NCBI GenBank assembly: GCA_947475315.1
Contig: CANJMY010000014.1
Span: 1 to 55,695, forward strand
Direction: 5' to 3'
DNA: 55,695 bases
Source of the DNA: Pseudomonadota bacterium
Lineage (GTDB): Bacteria; Myxococcota_A; UBA796; GCA-2862545
Part shown: positions 25,922 to 34,058 of the stretch, piece after piece
Layout: the number at the start of each line of letters is the position of its first letter
Position numbering within the stretch: the first letter of the stretch is position 1
The notes under the pieces: model-generated
The model's input: only the letters and a program-made list of their open reading frames with translations
Databases searched by the model: none
What the model was told of the DNA's origin: nothing
Position numbers and translations under genes: made by a program

Positions 25922-26362
25922 CTAACGGTACGTGTCGGGGAAGATCGTCAGGACACCGTAGTCGTCCACGCTGTCGTAGGCGACCAGATCGACGCTGTAG
26001 CCGCCGTACCAGCAGTCCAGGTAGGTGCTGCTGGCCATGAAGTCCGCGTACCAGACGACGGGATCGTCGGAGGGGTACAGCTCGAAGGACTGGACCAGCT
26101 CGCCGGTGTTGTCGTCGTAGACGTCGGCCCAGACCTGCACCACGTCATAGACGCCGTCCGCGTCGTCGACGTCCGCCTCGAAGGACCAGATGTCATCGTT
26201 GTAGCCCGCGTCGAAGGAGCAGGCCGACCAGCCGTCGAACACCACGGGCGGGGAGTTCGTCACCACCACGATCGGGTCGTGATGCACAGGCGGCGAGTCG
26301 TCGACGAAGATGCAGCCGGTGAGGGCGGCGAGGCCGAGAGCGAGTGCGATGATGCGGGTCAT
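25922..26362 (-). CDS. Small Asp/Tyr-rich lipoprotein of unknown function
   Basis: A 146-residue lipoprotein with signal peptide and lipobox LTGC at residues ~14-17. The mature part is acidic and rich in Asp, Tyr and Val. It resembles a single Ig/cadherin-like beta-domain with FEADVDDADGVYDVVQVWADV, where calcium binding is plausible. Four Cys remain after lipidation (for example WSACSFDAGYND and YLDCWYGGY). No named family recognised. The start MTRIIAL was picked for the signal peptide; the longer frame adds six residues. Confidence 0.7.
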   Translation of the reverse strand: MTRIIALALGLAALTGCIFVDDSPPVHHDPIVVVTNSPPVVFDGWSACSFDAGYNDDIWSFEADVDDADGVYDVVQVWADVYDDNTGELVQSFELYPSDDPVVWYADFMASSTYLDCWYGGYSVDLVAYDSVDDYGVLTIFPDTYR

Positions 26363-26454
26363 GATGTCCTCCGTGTCCACGTATGCCTAGACGACGCCTG
26401 TTCGGAGTTATTCAAACCTCGTCACACGAATTGATGGAACGCGGAGGCGGCTTG

Positions 26455-27600
26455 GTGAAGAAGTGGGAGCGGGTGCCGGTGCCGGCGTCGACGGCGAAGC
26501 CGGTTCGACGCGGTCATCCTTGGGTTTTCCGCGACGGCGTGCCTCGGATGGCCCCCGGTACGCCCGTGCTCTTGTTGGACGGCGACGCGCCGATCGGCTG
26601 GGGCCTGGCGGACGACGGGGACATCGCCGTGCGGGTCCTGGGCACGGAAGCGCCTGACAAGCCCGACGTGGCCAAGCACCTCATGGACTCCATCGGCCGG
26701 GCGGACCGGTTCCGCTCCAGGGTCATGGACCCGCGCACCGACGCGTACCGACTGGTGAACGGAGAGGGGGATGGCCTGGGCGGCCTGGTGATCGACCGGT
26801 ACGGCGATCTGGCGATCGTCCGCCTGTACGCCAAGGCCTGGGAGCCCTGGCTCGACGCGATCGTCGCGGCGCTCATGCCCCTCGCGTGGGTCTCGGGCGT
26901 GTCCCGGCGGCTGGGCGTGAACCGCGTGGACGGCGGCGACGGCCTCGTCCGCCTGCACGGGCCGGAGGCCGCGGAGGTGATCGTGGTCCAGGAGGGCGCG
27001 ATGCGTCTGCTCGTTCGGCCCTCGCGCGGGCAGAAGACGGGCATGTTCCTGGATCAGCGCGAGCACCGGGCGCTGGTGGGTACCTGGGCGCGGGGTCGGG
27101 TCGTCGCGAACCTGTTCGCGTACCACGGGGGCTTCTCGGTGGCGGCGGCGCTCGGTGGGGCGGCCTATGTGACCACGGTCGACCAGGCGCCCGACGCGAT
27201 CGAGGACGCGAAGGAAAATTTCCGCCTCAATGATCTGGACCCCGACGCGCATGCGTTTGAGGTGGCGGACGCCTTCAGCTGGTCGCCGCGCGGCAAGGTC
27301 GGGCTGTTGGTGCTCGACCCGCCGTCGCTCGCGCACGGGAAGCAGTCGGTGGCGCCGGCGCGGGCCGCATACCGCAAGCTTCACCGGCACCACGGCGCAA
27401 ACGTAAGCCGGGACGGCCTCCTCGCGACATCGAGCTGCACGAGCTGGATGACGCCGGACACCTGGCGCGAGGCGGTGGAGGAGGGGCTGGAGGGTCCTTG
27501 GTCGTGGTTGCACACGAGCGAGGCGCCCCCGGATCATCCCGTAGCGGTCGGACACGTCGAGGGGCGTTATCTGAAGTTCGCGCTGCTGCGTCGCCGCTGA
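26455..27600 (+). CDS. RlmI-like 23S rRNA cytosine-C5 methyltransferase
   Basis: A class I SAM-dependent rRNA methyltransferase of the RlmI/RlmO type. An N-terminal PUA-like domain (GHPWVFRDGV, APIGWGLADDGDIAVRVLG) is followed by the family segment GEGDGLGGLVIDRYGD, then GQKTGMFLDQREHR and the SAM motif VANLFAYHGGFSVAAALGG. Next come VTTVDQAPDAIEDAKENF, LLVLDPPSLAHGK and the SSCTSWM loop with the catalytic Cys region. At 381 residues the length is normal. GTG 26455 is chosen because GGAGG (26443-26447) lies seven bases before it; the ATG at 26434 precedes that site. It stands alone. Confidence 0.88.
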   Translation: MKKWERVPVPASTAKPVRRGHPWVFRDGVPRMAPGTPVLLLDGDAPIGWGLADDGDIAVRVLGTEAPDKPDVAKHLMDSIGRADRFRSRVMDPRTDAYRLVNGEGDGLGGLVIDRYGDLAIVRLYAKAWEPWLDAIVAALMPLAWVSGVSRRLGVNRVDGGDGLVRLHGPEAAEVIVVQEGAMRLLVRPSRGQKTGMFLDQREHRALVGTWARGRVVANLFAYHGGFSVAAALGGAAYVTTVDQAPDAIEDAKENFRLNDLDPDAHAFEVADAFSWSPRGKVGLLVLDPPSLAHGKQSVAPARAAYRKLHRHHGANVSRDGLLATSSCTSWMTPDTWREAVEEGLEGPWSWLHTSEAPPDHPVAVGHVEGRYLKFALLRRR

Positions 27601-27679
27601 GCGTCGGCAAGGCTAACGCTAGGACGAGTGGACGCGGAGCGCGCGCTCCGGTACCATTCGGCCGCATGTGAGGGGACTG

Positions 27680-28351
27680 ATGGCGAAGGTTCGGATCCTG
27701 CTGGCGGACGATCACGCGATCCTCCGGTCTGGGCTCACAATGCTCATCCAGAGCCACGCGAACTATGAGGTTGTGCTGCAGGCCTCGGACGCCGAAGAGG
27801 CGATCATCAAGGCCCGCGCGCAACAGATCGATGTGGCGATCGTCGACATCAGCATGCCGGGCGGCGGTGGCGTCACGCTGACGGAAGACCTGGTCCAGCT
27901 GTACCCGGGCATCCGCGTGATCGCGCTGACCATGCACGACGACCCGGCCTACCTCAAGGCCGTGCTCAGCGCGGGCGCGGCGGGCTTTGTCGTCAAGCGC
28001 TCGGCGGACACCCGCCTGCTCGACGCGATCGAGACCGTACTCGATGGTCAGGTCTACATCGACCCGGCCATGGGCTCCGGCGTCATCCGCGGCCTGCTCG
28101 ACCCCCAGCCTGTCGCCGAGAGCGACGAGGGCAAGGGCCTCGAGAGCCTGTCCATGCGCGAGAAGGAGGTCCTGGTCCTCCTGGCGCACGGCTACACCAA
28201 CCGCGAAGCGGCCGAGCGCTTGGGCCTGTCGATGCGCAGCGTCGAGACCTACCGCTCCCGCATGGCGGAGAAGCTGGGCTTCACCAACCGCGTGGACCTT
28301 GTCCGCTACGCGCTGGAAGCGGGCCTGCTCAAGACGACCGAGGCGCCGTAG
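27680..28351 (+). CDS. NarL/FixJ-type response regulator
   Basis: A two-domain transcription regulator of 223 residues. The receiver domain has the acidic pair ADDH near residue 10, the phosphorylatable Asp56 in VAIVDISMPG, the Thr in ALTMHDD and the Lys in FVVKRSAD. The C-terminal LuxR-type helix-turn-helix is LSMREKEVLVLLAHGYTNREAAERLGLSMRSVETYRSRMAEKLG. ATG 27680 has AGGGG four bases upstream. No sensor kinase gene is adjacent, so it is an orphan here; targets cannot be inferred. Confidence 0.93.
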   Translation: MAKVRILLADDHAILRSGLTMLIQSHANYEVVLQASDAEEAIIKARAQQIDVAIVDISMPGGGGVTLTEDLVQLYPGIRVIALTMHDDPAYLKAVLSAGAAGFVVKRSADTRLLDAIETVLDGQVYIDPAMGSGVIRGLLDPQPVAESDEGKGLESLSMREKEVLVLLAHGYTNREAAERLGLSMRSVETYRSRMAEKLGFTNRVDLVRYALEAGLLKTTEAP

Positions 28352-28491
28352 GCTCGCGGCCCGCGGCAGCGCGCGCCTAGAGCTACGAACGCCGCGCCGC
28401 ACCAACTCGCGACGCGAGGTGGCGACCCGATTGAGCGGAGGCGACGGATCGCGGCGATCAAGTCGCCGGGCGTCGCTTCATGACGTTCGCC

Positions 28492-28521
28492 GCCGGTCGG
28501 CCGAAGTGTCGACCGACCGGC
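28492..28521. terminator. 9-bp inverted repeat downstream of the HMA gene
   Basis: GCCGGTCGG and CCGACCGGC are perfect complements separated by 12 bases. It lies just after the stop of the minus-strand HMA gene and ~140 bases after the response regulator gene, between convergent genes. There is no U-tract, so terminator function is inferred from position. Confidence 0.4.
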
Positions 28522-28533
28522 GCGGGCAACGCT

Positions 28534-28878
28534 CTAGGAGCCGAAGACGTCGGCCGAGACGGTGGCCTTGTAGCCAAGCTTCTTGATGGCGGCGATCAGC
28601 GTCTCGGGCTTGACCTTGGCCGAGTCGAACGCGACCTCGGTGCGGCCGGTCTGGTAGTCGACGGCCGAGGCCACGACGCCCTGCACGCCGCCGAGCGCGG
28701 CCATGACCTTGTTCGCGCAGTCACCGCAGGTCAGGCCCTCGACCGCCAGGGTCAGCTTGGTGCCCGAGGCGGCCTGGACCTTGGCGGAGGCGTCCGCGAA
28801 CGCGGCGGCGTCGGCCATGGGGCAAGCGAAGGCGGGCGTGGCGGCGAAGAGGGCGATGCCGAAGAGGAACGAGCGCAT
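28534..28878 (-). CDS. Exported heavy-metal-associated (HMA/MerP-like) protein
   Basis: A 114-residue periplasmic metal-binding protein. Signal peptide MRSFLFGIALFAATPAFA; residues ~40-110 form a ferredoxin-like HMA domain with the metal motif GLTCGDC (Cys51 and Cys54) and the helix-strand pattern VMAALGGVQGVVASAVDY. This resembles MerP or a CopZ-like copper carrier, but the second motif position is G-D rather than the common A/H residues. GGAGG lies five bases before the ATG. No metal-transport ATPase or mer gene is adjacent. Confidence 0.87.
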   Translation of the reverse strand: MRSFLFGIALFAATPAFACPMADAAAFADASAKVQAASGTKLTLAVEGLTCGDCANKVMAALGGVQGVVASAVDYQTGRTEVAFDSAKVKPETLIAAIKKLGYKATVSADVFGS

Positions 28879-29082
28879 GAAGGCCTCCGGGTGGGGACTG
28901 GTGTTTGGCTCTGGAGATCTAGCGTTCTAGACGCAATGTGCACGCCCGGCGACGCATCCGCGACGAACTTTCACGTCCAGCGACAGGGGCGCAGGCCGAT
29001 CATGTCACCCCGAGGGCCCCAAAGTGCGTGGGCGCGCCGCCGCGAAGCGCGCTAGAGGCCAAACGGTTTTCGTGGAGGTTGA

Positions 29083-30273
29083 ATGGACTGCCGCTCGCTC
29101 TCGCTGTTGGGTTTCCTGTGTGCTTCATCGCTGGCGCTCGCCGCTGAACCCGCTCCGGCGCAGAAGGCTTCGCCCACGGACTCTCCCACCGCGACCAAGA
29201 GCGAGGATCCGGCTCCGCCTGCGCCGACTTCGGCCCCCGCCGCCCCGGCCACACCTGCCGACGCGCCTCCCCCCGGCGCCGTCGACGCGCCGGCCCCCGC
29301 GCCCGTGGTCACGGCTCCCGCCCCGGCCCCTGCGTCGGCTCCCGTCGTCGCGGCTCCTGCGCCCGTGGTCACGGCTCCCGCCCCGGCCCCTGCGTCGGCT
29401 CCCGTCGTCGCGGCTCCTGCGCCCGTGGTCGCAGCGCCAGCGCCCGCGCCTGTCGTCGCGGCTCCCGCCCCGGCCCCTGCGCCCGCGCCTGTCGTCGCGG
29501 CGCCCGCTCCTGCGCCCGCGGTGGTCGTGGTCACGCCGCCTCCGCCTGCGCGCGCCACCGATGACGACGTCGGCACCGAGTACCCGGTGATCGATCGCAT
29601 GTCGCTCGGTCCCCTTCACGACACGGAGCACGCCGTCGAGGCCGGCACGAGCGTCGACGAGGTGCGCCACCCGACGATCGTCCCCGACGTGTTCGACGTC
29701 GCGGTCGCCAAGAAGGTCATCCCGATCTACCCGAACGAGCTCCAGGTCCTCTACGGCGAGCAGGCGATCCGCTGCTCCGGCAAGGTCTGGATCGACGCCA
29801 AGGGCCGCCCGCTGCGTGTCAGCCTGCTGGAGTGCCCGGACGGGTTCCAGATGTCGGCGCTCAACGCGATCCAGCACTGGCGCTGGGAAGCGCCCACCGA
29901 GCCGGTGCCCGAGGGCGGCCTCCCGGTCGCGGTTCGCACGGGCTTTGCTCGCGTGAACCACCGCTACTACCCGGGCGTCACCTACTTCGCGCACCCCGAG
30001 GAGGTCACGGCCAACCCGTCGCGCCCGGTGCTGCTCAAGGGCGGCAAGATGCCGCGCTACCCGCGTCAGGTGAACGCCGGCGACGACTCCTGCTTGGTCG
30101 AGCTCACCGTCGACTGGCACGGCAACACCCGCGCGCCGATCGTCGACGAGTGCGCGGATCCGTTCCGCATCCCGCTGAGCCACGTGCTCCGCACCTGGAA
30201 GTGGACCTGGACCAACCCGCCCGAGAAGGGAGACTCCGTCACGCTGGTGACCGAGGTCATCTTCAAGCTGTGA
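29083..30273 (+). CDS. Secreted protein with Ala-Pro repeats and two TonB C-terminal-like domains
   Basis: A 396-residue exported protein. A signal peptide with AAA-type cleavage site (LCASSLALAAEPA) is followed by ~130 residues of Ala/Pro/Val repeats (APAPVV units). Then come two consecutive domains that look like TonB energy-transducer C-terminal folds. The first has IPIYPNELQVLYGEQAIRCSG and SALNAIQHWRWEAP. The second has KMPRYPRQVNAGDDSCLVEL and LRTWKWTWTNPP. TonB normally keeps its N-terminal helix as an anchor; here the helix looks cleavable, so the protein may be free in the periplasm. GGAGG is four bases before the ATG. No ExbB/ExbD genes are near. Confidence 0.75.
   Translation: MDCRSLSLLGFLCASSLALAAEPAPAQKASPTDSPTATKSEDPAPPAPTSAPAAPATPADAPPPGAVDAPAPAPVVTAPAPAPASAPVVAAPAPVVTAPAPAPASAPVVAAPAPVVAAPAPAPVVAAPAPAPAPAPVVAAPAPAPAVVVVTPPPPARATDDDVGTEYPVIDRMSLGPLHDTEHAVEAGTSVDEVRHPTIVPDVFDVAVAKKVIPIYPNELQVLYGEQAIRCSGKVWIDAKGRPLRVSLLECPDGFQMSALNAIQHWRWEAPTEPVPEGGLPVAVRTGFARVNHRYYPGVTYFAHPEEVTANPSRPVLLKGGKMPRYPRQVNAGDDSCLVELTVDWHGNTRAPIVDECADPFRIPLSHVLRTWKWTWTNPPEKGDSVTLVTEVIFKL
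29299..29430 (+). repeat. Exact 60-bp tandem repeat inside the Ala-Pro region
   Basis: Positions 29299-29358 and 29359-29418 are identical, and a third copy begins before the sequence diverges after 29430. The unit is 20 codons in frame, so copy-number change would lengthen or shorten the Ala-Pro spacer without a frameshift. Direct reading of the sequence. Confidence 0.9.
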
Positions 30274-30309
30274 TCGGCGTCGGCGCCTGAGGTCCTACGG
30301 GGGCCGCAC

Positions 30310-30333
30310 GGCGCGGCGCCCCGGGGCCGCGCC
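30310..30333. terminator. Hairpin plus C10 tract between convergent genes
   Basis: GGCGCGG and CCGCGCC flank a loop that itself contains CCCCGGGG. A run of ten C follows at 30332-30341. It lies between the TonB-like gene and the convergent dioxygenase gene. No U-tract; a bidirectional terminator is likely but unproven. Confidence 0.4.
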
Positions 30334-30343
30334 CCCCCCCCGG

Positions 30344-31111
30344 TCACATCGTCCAGGTCATGGGGAAGCGGTCCTTCAGCGCGAAGTGGCCAAACGTGTC
30401 TCGTCCGCGCAGCAGGGTGGCGACGCCGCTCTCGGCGGTGGCCTGCCGGATCGCGGGCGCCATGTAGCGGCCGACGAAGCCGACGCGACGTCGAGGCGTG
30501 CGGTTGGGTCCGCTCGCGTGGACCAGGCTGAAGTGGTGCATGGACATCATGCCTGCCTCCATCACGTTGATGACCTCCTGGCTGCGGTCGAGCGCGGCCA
30601 CGGCGGTGGGCGACAGGGTAAGGCTGAACTTGTCCTTGGGCGCGTCGGGCAAAATCTGCCGGTGGCTGGTGGCGGCGTAGTGCAGGCCGCCGTTCTCGTC
30701 GGTCGACTCGGTGAGGCCGAGCCAGACGGTGAGGAGCTGGTCGGCGTCAGCGCCTTTCTCGGCGGTGTCGACGTGCCAGTTGATCCCGCGGCGGATGCCC
30801 GGGTTCTTCACGAACACGTCGGCGTTGCGGATCAGGATGTCGGGCCCGAGGATGGACTCGACGAAGTCGAGCACGCGCGGGTGACGGACTAGGCCGTCGA
30901 TCCACTCGCGGAACGGGTGGTCGGCGTGCTCCCACGGGCGGTAGTCGCGCTGCTTCCACTCGCCGCCGTGCGCCGCCACCGCCTCGGCCTCGATCGCCTC
31001 GAAGGCGGTGAGCTGGGCCAAGGCCTCGTCGGGCGAGAGCGCGACCAGCCGGTTGACGTAGCCGTCCCGCCAGTAGGCCTCGGTCTGCTCAGGCGAGAGG
31101 GCGGCGGTCAT
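30344..31111 (-). CDS. PhyH-family Fe(II)/2-oxoglutarate dioxygenase
   Basis: A 255-residue non-haem iron oxygenase of the phytanoyl-CoA dioxygenase family, hydroxylating a carbon of a lipid or small molecule with O2 and 2-oxoglutarate. The iron facial triad is His113 and Asp115 in INWHVDTAEKG, plus His198 in FSLVHASGPN. Arg208/Arg209, ten residues later, is the expected 2-oxoglutarate ligand. WLGLTESTDENGGLHYAATSHR is the usual core strand. Its start overlaps the stop of the glycosyltransferase gene (ATGA), so it is the last gene of the Arn-like operon. It may hydroxylate the sugar or lipid made by that operon; the substrate is unknown. Confidence 0.85.
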   Translation of the reverse strand: MTAALSPEQTEAYWRDGYVNRLVALSPDEALAQLTAFEAIEAEAVAAHGGEWKQRDYRPWEHADHPFREWIDGLVRHPRVLDFVESILGPDILIRNADVFVKNPGIRRGINWHVDTAEKGADADQLLTVWLGLTESTDENGGLHYAATSHRQILPDAPKDKFSLTLSPTAVAALDRSQEVINVMEAGMMSMHHFSLVHASGPNRTPRRRVGFVGRYMAPAIRQATAESGVATLLRGRDTFGHFALKDRFPMTWTM

Positions 31112-31944
31112 GTGGGCTCCTTGGCGGGCGCGAGCAGGCGGCGTCGACGCCGGTCGAGCGTGGAGGCGAACAGCAGGGACACCAGGATGCCGACGCCGAC
31201 GGTGGGGAACAGCTCGGCGCGCACCTGCGCGATCCAGGACCCGACGAGCAGCAGCCAGGCCGTCAGGCGGAAGAGCCAGGAGAAGGTGCCGGTGAGCAGG
31301 AGCGAGCCGAGCGCCTCGCGCACGAGCCCGACGACGCCGACGCGCGACGCCCCATCGACGCGCGCGGCCTTGTCGTAGTCGACGGTGGTGGTGCGCGCGC
31401 CCAGGGCGACGATGATGGCCGCGAGGTTGGCGGACCCGACCGACGTGGCGGCGATCCGGCGGGCGAGCGGCGCGCGCATCGCGACGTAGGACCCGGCGCC
31501 CGCGGGGATCGCGCGGGTACCGGGCAGGCGGGAGAGCAGGCCGTAGACCGACCGCGCCGCGACGAACCACGCGGCGTCCTGCCGGGAGCGCTTCACGGCG
31601 AACACGGCGTCGACCCCGGGCATGGCGTCCAGCGCGCGCACCAGGTCGGGGAGGGTCTCAGGGGGATCTTGCAGGTCGCCGTCGAGCACGACGACGATCT
31701 CGCCTTGCGCCTTGGCCAGCCCGGCCTTGGTGGCGCCCAGCTGTCCGCGGTTCTTCGATAGGCGCAACAGCGTCACGCCCGTGGGGAGCGGGATCGCGCG
31801 GGTGTCGTCGGTCGAGGCGTCGTCGACGAGCAAGACGGCGCCTGCGGGATCGACCGCCCGCACCGCGTCCAGGCCGCGTCGGGCCAGCTCGGGCAGCACG
31901 CGCGCCTCGTTGTGCACGGGCGCGACCATGCTCACACGGGTCAC
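31108..31944 (-). CDS. ArnC/DPM1-like polyprenyl-phosphate glycosyltransferase (GT2)
   Basis: A family-2 glycosyltransferase that moves a sugar from a nucleotide donor to polyprenyl phosphate on the cytoplasmic side of the membrane. The catalytic half has VSMVAPVHNE, LLVDDASTDDT, and the acidic motif VLDGDLQDPPE with Asp88 and Asp90, plus the RSRQDAAWFVAARSVYG segment matching ArnC (RQNRQD-W-F). Two C-terminal transmembrane helices (SWLFRLTAWLLLVGSWIAQV and a second about residues 240-262) complete the ArnC/DPM-with-anchor form. The GTG start overlaps the stop of the preceding fusion gene (GTGA). The sugar is inferred from that neighbour. Confidence 0.85.
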   Translation of the reverse strand: MTRVSMVAPVHNEARVLPELARRGLDAVRAVDPAGAVLLVDDASTDDTRAIPLPTGVTLLRLSKNRGQLGATKAGLAKAQGEIVVVLDGDLQDPPETLPDLVRALDAMPGVDAVFAVKRSRQDAAWFVAARSVYGLLSRLPGTRAIPAGAGSYVAMRAPLARRIAATSVGSANLAAIIVALGARTTTVDYDKAARVDGASRVGVVGLVREALGSLLLTGTFSWLFRLTAWLLLVGSWIAQVRAELFPTVGVGILVSLLFASTLDRRRRRLLAPAKEPT

Positions 31945-34034
31945 GGCGCGCGCCCCGTCTCGGCGATCGCCGCCTCCATGCGGGAGAGCGTGGCGTCGTC
32001 CATGTGGCTGTGCAGCGGCAGGCACAGGCTGCGTGACCAGACGTGATCGGTGACCGGCAGCGCCGGCACGTCGCCGAGGCGGCGGAGCTGATGCAGCGGC
32101 GGGTCGAAGTAGCGGCGGGTGGCGACGCCGTGCGCGGCGAGGGTGTCGCGGGCGGACTCCATCGTGCCCGGCGCGATGGCGCAGAGGTTCTGACCGTTGG
32201 TCACGACCCCGTGCGGCACCTGCTGGACGGTCCAACCGGCGCGGACGAGCGCGGCGCGGAGGCGCGCGTCGTAGGCGCGGCGGCGCTCGAGGGTGCGCTC
32301 CAGGTGCGCGAGGCCGTGGCGGGCGGTCGCGGCGGAGATCTCGTCGAGCTTGCCGTTGAAGCCGACGATCGAGTCGCGCAGGTCGGGCGCGAGGCCGTGC
32401 GTGCGGACGGTGGCGACGCGGGCTGCCAGCGCCGGATCGCCCGCGACCACCAGGCCGCCCTCGATCGACGGCCAGACCTTGGTGGCGTGCAGGCTGAAGA
32501 CGGTGAGGTCGACCCGTGGATCCACGCGCAGCCCGTCATGGCTGCTGCCCGCGGCGTGCGCGGCGTCGAGCAGCAGCGTCGCGCCCGCGGCCGTGGCGAG
32601 CGGCACGAGCCGGTCGAGGTCGGGCGGGACGCCGAACACGTTCACCGGGATCACCACCGCCACGTCCGGGTTGGCGGCGAGCAGCGCGGCGACATGATCG
32701 GGGTCGATCGTCCAGGTGTGCGGGTCGATGTCGGCGAGGACCGGGCGCAGGCCCGCGCGCTCCACCGCGTTCAGCGTCGCGATGTAGGTGAAGGACGGGA
32801 GGATCGCGGCGCCCTTGAGGCCCAGCGCGAGCAGCGAGGCCTCCAGGCCGTCGGCGCCGGAGCCGACCGAGATCACGCGGTCCACGCCGAGCCAAGCGGC
32901 GCTCTCGGCCTCCAGCGCGGTGACGTGGGGCCCGGCGTTGGTGGTGCGGCCCTCCTGGAAGGCGCCGCGGAGCTTATCGAACAGCGCGCTGTCGGCGTCG
33001 TAGAACGGGCGGATCACCGGGATCACCGGCGGCGCGGGCCTCGGCGCGTCCGGCTTGAGCAGGTCCCAGGCGGCGAGCGTGGCGCGCAGGCCGTCCTCGA
33101 GGTTGGTGCGGGCCGTCCAGCCGACCGCCGCGTGGATCGCCGACACGTTGGGCACGCGCCGGGGGATGTCCTCAAAGCCCTTGCCGAAGAACTCGAGCCC
33201 GGAGGTGTCGACCATGCCGGCCGAATGCCCGGTCAGGCGGATGATCGCCTCGGCGAGTTGGCGCATGGTGACGGGCTCGCGGTTGCCGATGTTGAACGGG
33301 CGACCGACCAAGGGGCCGGGCTTGAGCGCGAGCGCCAGCGCGACGGTCGCCTCCACCGCGTCGTCCACGTAGCAGAAGCAGCGCACGGCGTGGCCGCCGT
33401 CGACCAGCTCCAGCGGGCGACCCTCCTGCACCGCGCCCAGGAACTGACTGATCACCCGGCCACGGCCCGGGGCGTCGATGCGGGGGCCGTAGGCGTTGAA
33501 GTAGCGCACGGCGGCGGCGGTGAGGCCATCGCGGGTGAGCGCCCAGGCCAGGTGCTCGGCGGCGAGCTTGCTGACTGCGTAGACCCAGCGCGCATTCGAC
33601 GTTGGCCCGAGCACGGTGTCGCCGTCCTCGCGCAGGTCGTCGGTGTTCTTGCCGTAGGCCTCGCTGGTGCTGGCGAACAGCACGGCGCGCTGGTGGCGGT
33701 GGGCGGCGTGCAGCACGGCGCGCGAGCCCATCAGGTTCACGTCCAGCACCTCGGCGGCGCGCTGCAGATAGTCATGCACCCCGGCGATGCCCGCGAGGTG
33801 GATCACCCGCTCGGACCGCGCGACCAGACGGTCGACCAGCGCCTCGTCGCGCACGTCGCCCTCGACCAACTCTACGCCCCGCAGGGACGGATCCAGCTTG
33901 CCCTGCGCGTGGCGGACGTCGAGTGCTACCACCGAGCGCCCCGCCGCCACCAGCGCCGAAGTCACCTGACTGCCGAGGAAGCCGGCGCCGCCAGTGACGA
34001 GCACGGGCAGGGTCGCGTTGCCGGGAGATGTCAT
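31941..34034 (-). CDS. Fusion of ArnA-like UDP-glucuronate decarboxylase and ArnB-like aminotransferase
   Basis: A 697-residue two-domain enzyme. Residues ~1-330 are an SDR with VTGGAGFLG, STSEAYG (Thr123, Ser124, Glu125) and YAVSK (Tyr152, Lys156). It follows the ArnA decarboxylase domain through GPTSNARWVYAVSK, LELVDGGHAVRCF and FGKGFEDIPRR, where Arg293 aligns with ArnA Arg619. Residues ~340-697 are a DegT/ArnB-type PLP aminotransferase with PLP Lys519 (SLHATKVWPSIEGG) and Asp490 (LLLDAAHA). The expected chemistry is UDP-glucuronate to UDP-4-keto-pentose to UDP-4-amino-4-deoxy-pentose. Normal ArnA is instead joined to a formyltransferase. A 4-keto-hexose substrate is the main alternative. 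AGAGG precedes the ATG. Confidence 0.8.
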   Translation of the reverse strand: MTSPGNATLPVLVTGGAGFLGSQVTSALVAAGRSVVALDVRHAQGKLDPSLRGVELVEGDVRDEALVDRLVARSERVIHLAGIAGVHDYLQRAAEVLDVNLMGSRAVLHAAHRHQRAVLFASTSEAYGKNTDDLREDGDTVLGPTSNARWVYAVSKLAAEHLAWALTRDGLTAAAVRYFNAYGPRIDAPGRGRVISQFLGAVQEGRPLELVDGGHAVRCFCYVDDAVEATVALALALKPGPLVGRPFNIGNREPVTMRQLAEAIIRLTGHSAGMVDTSGLEFFGKGFEDIPRRVPNVSAIHAAVGWTARTNLEDGLRATLAAWDLLKPDAPRPAPPVIPVIRPFYDADSALFDKLRGAFQEGRTTNAGPHVTALEAESAAWLGVDRVISVGSGADGLEASLLALGLKGAAILPSFTYIATLNAVERAGLRPVLADIDPHTWTIDPDHVAALLAANPDVAVVIPVNVFGVPPDLDRLVPLATAAGATLLLDAAHAAGSSHDGLRVDPRVDLTVFSLHATKVWPSIEGGLVVAGDPALAARVATVRTHGLAPDLRDSIVGFNGKLDEISAATARHGLAHLERTLERRRAYDARLRAALVRAGWTVQQVPHGVVTNGQNLCAIAPGTMESARDTLAAHGVATRRYFDPPLHQLRRLGDVPALPVTDHVWSRSLCLPLHSHMDDATLSRMEAAIAETGRAP

Positions 34035-34058
34035 GCGCCTCTCAGAGGAGCGCGTATC

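Noticed and set aside
29299-29430. Possible CRISPR-like repeats
   Set aside because: The repeats are directly adjacent without unique spacers and lie in frame inside a coding region; no cas genes are present.
33602-33997. Small plus-strand Arg/Pro-rich ORFs within the sugar operon
   Set aside because: Shadow frames of the fusion gene; no ribosome-binding site and no domain.
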